Shown: piece after piece, positions 33,161-42,154 of the stretch
How the letters are laid out: the number at the start of each line of letters is the position of its first letter
How positions within the stretch are numbered: position 1 is the first letter of the stretch
Assembly (NCBI GenBank): GCA_035222895.1
Contig: JAVYIG010005370.1
Span: 1 to 64,000 of the forward strand
Direction: 5' to 3'
From: Strongylocentrotus droebachiensis
Lineage: Eukaryota; Echinodermata; Echinoidea; Camarodonta; Strongylocentrotidae
DNA length: 64,000 nt
The notes under the pieces: generated by a model
Told to the model about the DNA's origin: nothing
The model's database searches: none
The model's input: only the letters and a program-made list of their open reading frames with translations
Program-made: the position numbers and the translations under genes

Positions 33161-34068
33161 ATAATAAAAAAAAAAGGAAATATTCATATCCTTCATAAAC
33201 TTTATGAGAGTCTATTTACTGTCTAATTTGTATGTGACATTGACGCTTGAAAAAAAAAGAAATGCATTTCTAGGGCGAAGATTGGGATGGAGGAAACAAA
33301 AAAAATATTGCCATTTAAATTTTTCAATCTTTGCCATGAAAAACTCATTGAAATATTAGATGGGTAGTGAAATGTGGTCATATCACCAGCTTCGAAATAT
33401 GACGTCATGATATGATATCATTACAAAATACGTCGCCTTTTCATTTATTCTCGTGGTGGGACTATTTTAAGACAACTTAACCATCCCTGCACAGGATTCT
33501 TTTTAACATGGGCTTGGCTATATTCTATTTTTTTAATAGGAAAGTACACACGTTAATTTGCTCGGCTCAGACACACATGGCAGAGATGATGTAGACGTGG
33601 ATGACAGGCCAGAAGAACATTCAAATGCTTTCCAGGCATTGGTAAATTCACTCTTTTCACATGCCTACGCTGATTTAATGTGTTTTTAAACTTTGTCCTA
33701 TTTGTTAAGCTACTTTTTTGTTGACAGCAAATCTTTTAACAAGAAAAAGGGCGTGTCACAAATGTCAACTTTTGAGAAAAAAACCCAATGCTATCTTCAC
33801 AAAAAAATAGCAGTGCCATTTCGACGTCAAGATCATATAATTGTCTTTGTCAAGTCGAGGAAGATAATATATCTTTGTCAAATTCGGGTAGATTATATAA
33901 TCTTTGTCAAGTCGAGGCAGATAATATTATCTTCGTAAAGTCGAGGCAGATGATACTGTCAATATCAAGTCGGATCCCATCGACTATGAGGAGTGACGAT
34001 GCTGTTCTCCTTGCAGCTGCTCGATGATGATCCACTGGAATTGCAGACTGATCAGCAATCCTTTTTCT
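33161..34068 (+). repeat. Local duplication, left copy (carries tail exons 3a and 4a)
   Basis: It is matched by 38,158-39,120: 'ctttatgagaNtctatttactg', 'gacgtcatgatat'-like, 'aaaatacgtcgcc', both exons and the 'tcttNgtcaagtcgaggcagat' minisatellite. A degenerate array of five or so units of about 33 nt (33,835-33,975) sits directly before the exon 4a acceptor. Confidence 0.8.
33540..33641 (+). CDS. Receptor-tail-like exon 3a (acidic)
   Basis: 34 codons, phase 0-0, acceptor tttaatag|GAAAGT, donor GCATTG|gtaaat. It reads VNLLGSDTHGRDDVDVDDRP and EEHSNAFQAL. It is duplicated as 38,584-38,685 with only a few changes, all keeping the frame open, which supports a protein-coding exon. Confidence 0.6.
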
Positions 34069-34244
34069 GTAGAGTCCAGCACGTCGGTCCGTCCTGCTGC
34101 TCGAGGTCCTACTTCGCACGTGCCGCCGTCATGTTTACAAGTTCTGATTCGTTGCTCACTACCCCCCCCCCCTCCACTGAGCAAATTTTCGGCCGGCGCG
34201 ATTTTCAAATTTTCGGGAGCAAAAAAAATAAAATAAAAAAATAA
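34017..34244 (+). CDS. Receptor-tail-like exon 4a, altered terminal exon
   Basis: Acceptor ctccttgcag|CTGCTC. It begins LLDDDPLELQTDQQSFF like exon 4b (39,068) but after about 34,068 the sequence has small indels and then repeat R2. The native stop is lost and the frame runs into repeat sequence until 34,242-34,244. It is probably a damaged duplicate of 39,068-39,169. Confidence 0.45.
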   Translation: MLDDDPLELQTDQQSFFCRVQHVGPSCCSRSYFARAAVMFTSSDSLLTTPPPSTEQIFGRRDFQIFGSKKNKIKK

Positions 34245-34395
34245 ATAAAAATTGAGCTCACTACCCCCCCTCCTCCCCCCCCCCCCCCCCCCCACAGAGC
34301 AAATTTTCGGTCGGCGCGATTTTCAAATTTCCGGGAGCAAAACAAAATAAAAAAATTGGGCCCCCCCCCATAAGAAATCCTGGATCCGCGCCTGC
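34145..34395. mobile_element. MITE-like repeat R2, second and third copies
   Basis: Two successive segments with 'actacccccc', C runs, 'gagcaaattttcggNcggcgcgattttcaaattt' and 'cgggagcaaaa', ending near GGATCCGCGCC. They are related to 9,630-9,862. Confidence 0.6.
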
Positions 34396-34620
34396 TCAAT
34401 GACTCCCAAAGTGAATTAAGTGCCTTGATACAAACTATTTCATTCACCTGATAAGAATGAAAGTATTTAAATAGACATGAACCAATCTGCATTAATTAGT
34501 TGTTGCCACACTTAATACATGCAGTTTGCATTCTGACTATTGCGAATACTAGACAGGTAAATTAAATAATTTGTATTGAGGAACTTCACATGTATGAAAT
34601 TTGATTACATTACGAAAATC
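34396..34620. repeat. Repeat R1 segment
   Basis: Matches 9,300-9,540 in the same orientation ('caagtgccttgatacaaactatttcattcacctgat', 'ttgttgccacacttaatacatgcag'). Confidence 0.7.
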
Positions 34621-35030
34621 ACCTATTCCCAGTTTGGAAATACATTGCAGACGGGACTGCACGACTAGTACAACTTGTCTCGACCAAGCCACAACAATTA
34701 ATCATCAAGTTTTAAAACATTTCATAGTTCAAAAGCAATAATCGGAAGAAGGAAAAAAAAAAAAAAAAGGAAAACTTTTTTTTGGATGCTTTCTACCCCC
34801 CCCACGAAATATTGGTTGGCATTTTTTCAAATATAAACAAAATTTAGTGCTCACTGCCCCCCCCCCTACCCCCTACCCCCCCCCCCCCCCACTGAGCGAA
34901 ATATTTGTCGGTGCGATTTTGCTAATTTCAACCCCCCCCCCTCCCCCCGTAGAAAAAGAGCTAGAACCGCCCATGCGCATTGAAATTCGTCATCCTTCGT
35001 TATAAAACGACGAAATTACCCTGCCATCTT
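34621..35030. repeat. R2-related and low-complexity segment
   Basis: An A run near 34,753-34,768, C runs at 34,796, 34,855 and 34,876, and the phrase 'gcgaaatatttgtcggtgcgatttt' as in R2. It ends near 'agctagaaccgccc'. Confidence 0.55.
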
Positions 35031-35434
35031 TGGTACAAGCTCGCTGATTGCTGGTTTAATTACTTAGGACGTCATTTAGAACGCCCGTAGATTTCAGTAC
35101 CTCAGCGGTCACCCTGCTGTTACTAAAGTAGCTTCTCGATTTTGCACACGAACCGCAGATTTTCAGTCCGCAATGAGCTTGCGAAACACTCCTAATGTTT
35201 GTCGAACTGGCAACAACTAATGTATGCACTTTGGATTCTGTCTATTGAAATACTATTATTCTTATCAGGTGAATGAAATAGTTTGTATCGAGGCACTTCA
35301 AAAAGACGTATGCATTAAATTTAGTTACATTACGAAAATTGTCTATTGGCATTGCAATTGCAATACCTCCGTACTATGCGTACGCTTTCACCGAAAAGCG
35401 AAATCGCGTATTGTAACGAGGGCGGTCTGTGTAA
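35030..35434 (+). repeat. Repeat R1, left half split by Harbinger
   Basis: Matches 9,924-10,345 and continues after the transposon at 36,949. Confidence 0.75.
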
Positions 35435-36948
35435 AGCCCCTTTCACACCGGATCTGCGTGGAGTTGCGTAGTGTTGCGTACCGACTACGCCGAAGTTAAG
35501 CTGCGTACTCATGAATAAATTGATGCTTCGGCGTAGTCCCTGCGTAGGTTTGCGTACGATGGCGTATAGTTACGTACCCTGTGCGTAGGCACCGCATACT
35601 TATGGCGTAGGCAATTGGCGTAGGGTTACGTACGCTTGCGTAGGCCTGGCGTAGGGTTGCTAACGGTTGCGTACGGTTGCTTACTGTGTGCGAAAGTGCC
35701 ATGTAAAAATGCAATAGACGCTCGTAGGAGCCGCGAGTGTAGCCATTGGTGCTTTATAAACCTAGTTTTCTGCCCTCAATCCACTGCTGCCTGCAGTCCA
35801 GAATACATCACTGCTGTTTGAATTACAGATGACTGTTGTAATAACAAAGGCAGAAAAAGATCATGAGTTGTTTGGGCCCTCGGCAAAAAGGTACAATACT
35901 CCAGCATCTAGATGCCCTGGAAAGACTAATTAGTTATGTGGCAGAACATGAACGCTTGGGAGAAGAACAAGAACAGAGAAGGAAAGAAGCTAGAAGAAGA
36001 AGAAGAAGAAGAAGAAGAAGGAGAAGTGTGTTGGTAAAGCCTTGGATCCAGCGCAGGCCCCTGCAGGGGCAATATGAACAGCTGATGAAAGAACTTCATG
36101 CTGAGGATGTTTCGGCATTTACACATTTCATGCGGATGAGACCACAGGATTTCCATGAACTTCTGACACAAATTGCACCGAGGATTACCAAACAAGATAC
36201 TAACTACAGAAAGTCTCTGGAACCTGGTTTAAAGATGGCTGTCACCTTGAGGTTTCTGGCCACCGGCAACAGCTACAAGACACTTCAATATGGATTCCGA
36301 GTTGCCAAAAACACTATTTCTGTGTTTATCCTACAAGTGTGCCAGGCAATAATCGATGAATTATCTGACAAAGTTTCAATGTGCCCAGATACTCCAGGGG
36401 GATGGAAACAAGTGGCCTCGACCACAACCCTTGCCCTTCTTTCCTGGCGTTGTTGCACTACTTAAAGCAGAAATAATTAAATCCTGCAGATATAGTTCAG
36501 CAGCGACGATAGAGTCCAGCGGGACGAATAAAATGTAGCACTGCATGAATAGTGATAAAAAGTCCAGCAGGGATTTGATTTATTGGGATCAAGCAGTCAT
36601 TGTGGCTAGGCTGCGCGCAGGTTGGATCTAGGACGTCTTTATACGTTTGTTATGCTTCGTTGGACTGGCGTAGGGTAGCGTATTGTTGCGTAGGCTCGGC
36701 GTACAGTTGCGTAGGCTTGGCGTACAGTTGCGTAGTGTTGCGTAGACTTGCGTACAAATTGTGTACTTTCTGCGTAAAGTGTCTACGCCAAAGGTACGCG
36801 AAAAAAATTAAACATGTTTAATTTTTTGCGTTCATCTCGCATACCCATTTGCGTCCCTCCGCGTACAGTTGCGCAGGCTGGCGTAGGGTTGCGTACGATC
36901 GGCGTAGTCGGTACGCAACTCTACGCAAGGCCCGGTGTGAAAGCCCCT
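35435..36948 (+). mobile_element. PIF/Harbinger transposon, non-autonomous internal-deletion copy
   Basis: Terminal inverted repeats AGCCCCTTTCACACCGG (35,435) and CCGGTGTGAAAGCCCCT (to 36,948) are bounded by TAA target duplications (35,432-35,434 and 36,949-36,951), the hallmark of PIF/Harbinger. Repeat R1 at 10,340-10,356 shows the uninterrupted site. Both subterminal regions are packed with GCGTA motifs (about 13 at 35,446-35,700 and 14 at 36,655-36,930), probably transposase or partner-protein binding sites. The transposase is cut off before its catalytic domain. No Myb/SANT partner gene is present. Confidence 0.9.
35863..36465 (+). pseudogene. Harbinger-type (HARBI1-like) transposase, N-terminal part only
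   Basis: A 200-codon frame. After an Arg-rich tract (residues 45-56, from an AGA repeat) comes KPWIQRRPLQGQYEQLMKEL, then FMRMRPQDFHELLTQIAPRI, TKQDTNYRKSLEPGLKMAVT, LRFLATGNSYKTLQYGFRVA and a helix-turn-helix-like KNTISVFILQVCQAIIDEL. This is the N-terminal region of Harbinger transposases. The family is about twice as long, with a DDE nuclease domain after this point. Here the frame leaves the family sequence after GGWKQVA and ends at 36,465, so the product would bind DNA at best. Deletion of the DDE half explains the non-autonomous state. Confidence 0.85.
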
Positions 36949-37025
36949 TAACACTGAGTGCTCTGCGTCGTAGAAGGTCTGTCCGTCGCTGAGCGAAAAC
37001 TCGCTAATCACGTTTAAGGTCATCG
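36949..37025 (+). repeat. Repeat R1, right half
   Basis: 'actgagtgctctgcgtcg', 'aaggtctgtccgtcgctgagcgaaaactcgctaat' matches 10,350-10,405. Confidence 0.75.
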
Positions 37026-37765
37026 TGGACAGACCGGGATGGCCGTGAGACAACGCGGGGGACGGAATGGGCTAACGTAACAGGCTGTTATTGCCGTGGA
37101 TGCCGGGTCAGATTTTTAAACTGTCAACAAAATCGGCCACCACGGCAGTCACAGTGCGGATGAGAAACCTAGTAGGCCGATGTAAACGGGGTGAACTAAA
37201 AAAACGTGACAGGACGTAATAGGCCGTAACAAAACTTGGAGGCGGTCCGTAGTGGGACGGTTTACAGGGCCCGACGCGGTAAACGCGCGTTGCGTTCTAC
37301 TGCGGTTTGAAACAACGGGCTGGTCTCGGGATACAATGATTGCTATTCCTTTGGAGGCCTTTTTATACCGTGGGCACAAACGTGCTTCAAAGCTGCCCGA
37401 CGTCCACGTTTCATCCGTAGAAAGACTTTGCAGAACTTGAAAAACGTGTCAGACCTTAATCAGAACGTGAGAAACGTGGGGACCCCTTCAGAACGCGACG
37501 GGTTGGTAGGGAACCTACTGGCATTCGTGGTAGACCGCAGGCCGTACCGTAGTGTACCTTGGAGCCTCCGGGACAGCATACCCTTTCCTTCATACGGCCC
37601 ATCATGGTAACCGTGATAGACCCTGAGAAAACTTGGCAAGACTTAACAAAACTTGAATACAGGGGGGGGGGGGGGGGATGCCTAAATCCCACGGCGCACT
37701 ACGTTTCGGGCAAACGGGGCTGCCGTGGCCGCCGGGAACATAGTGTTTACGTAGCATTAGCTTGA
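37026..37765. other. GC-rich segment, possible DNA transposon
   Basis: About 740 nt with composition unlike its flanks. It is rich in short 'acgtga', 'cgtaac', 'ggccgt' and 'acaaaactt' motifs and has a G run at 37,662-37,677. The open frames overlap on both strands and show no domain. A motif-dense non-coding transposon would fit, but I could not define termini. Confidence 0.35.
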
Positions 37766-38157
37766 ATTACCCGAAGTCTGTGGTCAGTAGTATGGGTGTA
37801 TATTTTAGGGCATATATTTTAGATCATGTTGTTGTATCGGCATGGCATGTGAACGTGTGTGTGTACGTGTGTGTGTGTGCGCGTGTGTGTAAGGGGGGGG
37901 GGGGTGAAGGATTGGACCCAATTGGCAAAGGCCCATCAGGATACTCATACTTACAGAGGCCTATAGTAGCTGGCGAGTAATTTATCTGTTAAAAGTAGCC
38001 TAGAATGAATAGGCCTTCATTTTCAAGACATAGATCAAATTTTGTCTTTACAATTAAAAGTTATAAAGAGGCAATAGTGACCCGTCACGACAAAATGAGA
38101 CAGAATTCGCTGGTCTAGACCTTTATTCAATTAAATAACCTTTAATTAAATAACCTA
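37766..38157. other. Low-complexity and intergenic
   Basis: A GT-rich run at 37,855-37,890 followed by G run; otherwise nothing recognised. Confidence 0.5.
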
Positions 38158-39120
38158 AAATAAGCTTTATGAGAATCTATTTACTGCTGTTTAATTGTAT
38201 GTGACATTGGAATTTGGAAAATAACGAAATGCATTTTTAAGGCGGAGATTGAGATGGGGGAAACATAATAAATTTTGCCATTTTCATTTTCAATCTTTGC
38301 TATGAATAACTCGTTATCATATATTAGATGGTTAGTGAAAATCTGGCGAGCTCGATATTTTCGAAATGTGACATCATGGTATACCCGGGACATCATTACA
38401 AAATACGTCGCCTTTCTTTTATTCCCGTGGTGGGACTATTTTATGTCACCTTAACCATCCCTGCACATTATTCTTTTTGACATGGGGTATAGTTCAAAGT
38501 GTTTTTCATCTACGGTAACAGATTCCTTGAAATTGAGGGCGTTTTATTCTCTAAGACTTGGCTTTATTCTATTTTTTTAATAGGAAGGTACACGCGTTAA
38601 TTTGCTCGGCTCAGACACACATGGCAGAGATGATGTAGACGTGGATGACAGGCCAGAAGAACATTCAAACGCTTTCCAGGCATTGGTAAATTCACTCTTT
38701 TCACATGCCTACGCTGATTTAATGTTTTTCTAAACTTTGTCCTATTTGTTAAGCTACTTTTTTGTTAACAGCAAATCTTCTAACGAGAAAAAGGGTGTGT
38801 CTCAAATATGAACATTTGAGAAAAAAAAGCAATGGTTTATTCACAAAAATACAGCAGTGCCATTTCGACATCAAGTCGGGGTTAAAAATATTATCACTAT
38901 CAAGTCAGCGCAAATAGTATTATCTTTGTCAAATCCGGGTAGCTTATATAAACTTTGTCAAGACGGGACAGATAATATTATCTTCGTCAGGTCGAGGCAG
39001 ATGATACTGTCAATGTCAAGTCAGATCCCATCGACTATGAGGAGTGACGATGCGGTTCTCCTTGCAGCTGCTCGATGATGATCCACTGGAATTGCAGACT
39101 GATCAGCAATCCTTTTTCTT
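38158..39120 (+). repeat. Local duplication, right copy (carries tail exons 3b and 4b)
   Basis: Partner of 33,161-34,068. It has a roughly 75-nt extra piece near 38,490-38,565 before exon 3b. The ~33-nt minisatellite is at 38,880-39,020. The two copies are about 5 kb apart, the gap filled with mobile elements. Confidence 0.8.
38584..38685 (+). CDS. Receptor-tail-like exon 3b
   Basis: Duplicate of 33,540-33,641: 34 codons, phase 0-0, acceptor tttaatag|GAAGGT, donor GCATTG|gtaaat. It differs by S-to-G and H-to-R changes near its start. It can follow 33,641 or 31,760 in frame. Confidence 0.58.
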
Positions 39121-39169
39121 TATAGAGTCAAGCTCGGACTGTCCTTTACTTCACCTCGCTGTTAGATAA
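39068..39169 (+). CDS. Receptor-tail-like exon 4b, terminal exon with stop
   Basis: Acceptor tccttgcag|CTGCTC, 33 codons plus TAA at 39,167. It reads LLDDDPLELQTDQQSFFFIE, then SSSDCPLLHLAVR. A poly(A) signal AATAAA lies at 39,337-39,342. This looks like the intact 3' end of the receptor-tail gene, or of a SAMHD1 copy 1 chimaera. Confidence 0.55.
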   Translation: MLDDDPLELQTDQQSFFFIESSSDCPLLHLAVR

Positions 39170-39336
39170 AAGTACAGAGTGAACACAAAAGGAACTTCCC
39201 TTTTACAAGAGAAAACAGGATCTTTGTCGATCACAAGTGTGTGATTTTAGAAAGTTGTGTTTGCATTCTTACTCTTTGAAATGCGGGAAAATATACAGCT
39301 TTTGGAAAAGCAAAATGAAAAGGAAAGTAGGCATAT

Positions 39337-39342
39337 AATAAA
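39337..39342 (+). terminator. Candidate polyadenylation signal AATAAA
   Basis: Canonical hexamer about 170 nt after the TAA at 39,167, the first after that stop. Confidence 0.4.
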
Positions 39343-39830
39343 GAGAAAACATAAATTGTGTCAATACTATGAAATAGGGGCTATTTTCTTTTCCTTTTTA
39401 AAAGGGGAAACTTGTTAATGCCGTGTATATCTTATACAAAAAGCAATATCTGTATTGGAAAGCTCGGAGAAAATTCATAACAGTCTGAGAAATATTCAGT
39501 TTGTTTCACTTCATTGTTTAACATAATGAAAAAGAGAGATGATAGAAAATAAAAAGAGGCGGGGGAGGAGGGGGGTGGTAGGGGCTAGAAAGATAACTGT
39601 ATACAAATATGATATTGATGCGTGTCTTTAAAACGAGAGCAGAAACAATGTCAAACCTTGGCAGCGTTTTGTTTTCATAAATATACGTTTTCAAAACCAT
39701 ATACCTCCTATTGCAACTTTCTTGGATAAGGAGACTTTTTGCAGATAAGAAAGCTACATTGACAATTTTATTTTCCTATTGGTTAAATAGGGAAGATGGA
39801 ACTTCATTGGTGTTTCAGTATCATTCTAAT
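39343..39830. other. Intergenic, nothing recognised
   Basis: AT-rich, with a purine-rich tract at 39,528-39,590. Confidence 0.5.
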
Positions 39831-39834
39831 AACT

Positions 39835-40610
39835 GATATATGGATAAACTAAGTCGAATGCCTAGGATATCCCATTTTTACTTTGATTTACTTTGTACTT
39901 GGTCGGGATTGAGGTATGTATAGATACACCTACGGTTACAAATATTGAAAATAAAATATTATGGAACAATAGTAATATGACTTTTGATATACGGTATTGC
40001 ATTTCAAGTTATGGGAAAAAGTTGGGATTTTTTAAGTAAAACATATTTTTAGTCATTGACATTGGAACGATGTGGATTTCATGTGTCAAAAATATAAATT
40101 ACCAAAACTGTTGTTTCATTTCAATTTTTCAAAGGTGAAGAAACACTTTCCAAAATTGAGGTTTGATCAATTTTATAATGGTTTGTATCAAAAACATCAC
40201 TCTAATTTTATACAAATATCAACTGGTAATGACATTAATATTTTAAATTCGAAGGCTTAACAGTTCTACGTATTTTTGTCCAGAAAAATCTTTGATCTTT
40301 ATGTTTAATGCTATACGACGCAACAGAATCAAACAATTTAATTTTAAAATTTTGCATATGTTTTTACCGTCAAAATATTATCTATATAAATGGAAAAATT
40401 AAAATGATTATGTATGTGAAGATTGTAATATCATTGAAACATCGCGGCATATGATGCTAGGGTGTAAAAAGATTGGATATCAAATAAATGAGAAGACTTT
40501 AGTAATTGGATATGATATAGGCAAGTTAGATAATTACTTTAATAAATGTAATGTAATTACTTAATTAAATAATGTTAACAACAGTAGGCTGTTATCTTTT
40601 TTTCTCCCTT
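39835..40610 (+). mobile_element. L1/Tx1-like LINE C-terminal fragment
   Basis: Broken frames read 'KVKKHFPKLRFDQFYNGLYQ', 'SLPSKYYLYKW' and CEDCNIIETSRHMMLGCKKI. The last is the Cys/His-containing tail of Tx1/L1-type reverse transcriptases ('C..C...E+..H+...C'). No catalytic part remains. It lies upstream of SAMHD1 copy 2. Confidence 0.65.
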
Positions 40611-41685
40611 GTCAAAATTATATATGTGTGTGTGTGGATGAGGTGGCTATATCCCCATCCCGGCGGGATCATACGGCCATATGCTACATCACCTTTCTGA
40701 CATAGTGGCTTGACAGCAGTTTTGCATAAGTTTTAATACGGAAAAACATGGCAAATGGCAAAAAAGGGAAATAGGGGAAGAGAAAACATGAAAGAGAGAG
40801 GGAGAGGTCTTGAAGCCTAGTCTGCAAGAATAGACTGTGTTTTGACACTTTTAGAAAGCCGTGTAAACTCTGAGATTTCTGTATCTAATAAAGAGGAAAT
40901 GTTTTTTAACTTTTATTTCACAACAAGTCTTGTATGATATGTTTTTTTCCATACATATCTCAATTGTATTTTTTTGAAGCGTCAAAATGGAGTCTGTTCC
41001 TTCAGACTCTGTACAGCTGACATCTTCGGAAAAACTCCTAAACACTTAGATCGACTCAGTAACATTGTTGAAGGTTGATGAACAAAAATGAGTAATTTTG
41101 GTATGAAATGTTACTTATTATTTTCCTTCTACTGTACTAACCCTCTAACAAAATTATCAAACCACAAAGATATTTATGGTTTTCTTTGAATGCGTCACTG
41201 TGTACACCCTCTAACATTAAATTCTCCCAACCATATTTGAATTTTCTTAACAGTTTTTCCATGAAAATAAAACATGAGACAGGCTTTAACAAAAATTAAC
41301 ACTTAAATGTCTGGAATGGTATAAAAAGCAAATTCATTGCTTTTTGGCGATTTGCATTCACCTAAAATGTAATGAAATTGTAATTATATAGTTTGGAGAA
41401 TGAAGGAATCAATCAGATCAGTTTTTCCAAATTATCATCATTAATATTTGTCTGTTTTCACTCAAACTTTCAGATTATCTTTAATTGTACATCTAGCATT
41501 GAAGTCTTTACCTTAGCAGCATTTTCTCTCATCTGACAAATGTTACCAAATACCTTTAAGACCAGTTCATCATAGCGTGCATGTACACACACAGTTCCGT
41601 AAAGTCCTCAGCAGAGTCTAGCTGTCAATCTTCGGTCGACTGACATGGGGAACTTGGGTGGGTGGCTAGGGGGTTGGGGTATGTA
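40611..41685. other. Upstream of SAMHD1 copy 2, no clear exon
   Basis: AT-rich. The frame at 40,851-41,045 (minus) has no recognisable domain. Nothing resembling a SAM domain exon was found. Confidence 0.45.
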
Positions 41686-41690
41686 CATCG

Positions 41691-41760
41691 TATATATATT
41701 GCCTGAAATAATTCATTCCTCGGTAGAGATGATTTTGCAACAGAAGTTGAGACATTAACA
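41691..41760 (+). promoter_or_regulatory. Candidate TATA promoter of SAMHD1 copy 2
   Basis: TATATATA at 41,691-41,698 is followed about 25 nt later by an initiator-like TTCATTCC (41,712-41,719). A short 5' leader then leads to ATGACCAAAG|gtaagc at 41,763. Copy 1 does not show an obvious equivalent. Confidence 0.35.
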
Positions 41761-41762
41761 AG

Positions 41763-41772
41763 ATGACCAAAG
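41763..41772 (+). CDS. SAMHD1: Possible first coding mini-exon of SAMHD1 copy 2 (MTK)
   Basis: ATGACCAAAG|gtaagc would encode M-T-K, matching human 'T-M-K' directly before VINDPIHG, so the position is attractive. However this donor leaves one extra G (phase 1) while the next exon needs phase 0, so the join as read would frameshift. A sequence error, a different donor, or a separate upstream exon could explain it. Confidence 0.25.
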
Positions 41773-41993
41773 GTAAGCCGGCGTACTTTGCATGTTTGTA
41801 TGCTCTAACACTCTAAAGAGGGGGGAGGGGGGGGGGGGGGGGGCGGCAACCGTTTGAATGTTAGAGCCAACGCCGGACCTTCACATGCTGTCATGTAAAA
41901 ATCAAACATCAGTACACAAAATGGAAGCTAAGTTCGAACAAATTCCCCGATTGAAGGTTCCGGAATTCAGTTTCTTTCTCTTTCTCAATACAG

Positions 41994-42154
41994 GTTATCC
42001 ATGACCCCATTCATGCCAGTGTTCAGATGGCGAATTATTGCCAGATAATTATCGATACACCAGAGTTTCAGAGACTGCGATTCATCAAGCAGCTTGGCTG
42101 TATCTGTTATGTGTTCCCAAGCGCCATCCATACCAGATTTGAACACTCAATAGG
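41994..42154 (+). CDS. SAMHD1: SAMHD1 copy 2, allosteric motif exon (VIHDPIH)
   Basis: Phase 0 to 2, acceptor atacag|GTTATC, donor ATAGG|gtacgt. [18 protein letters not shown] and HTRFEHSIG are as in copy 1. The human N119 position is His here. Confidence 0.9.

Noticed and set aside
33788..34119. Open frames upstream of and over exon 4a
   Set aside because: Upstream part is the minisatellite; only the piece after the acceptor at 34,016 is supported by the duplicate at 39,068.
35926..36195. Minus-strand frame with poly-Ser
   Set aside because: Antisense reading of the Arg tract in the Harbinger transposase.
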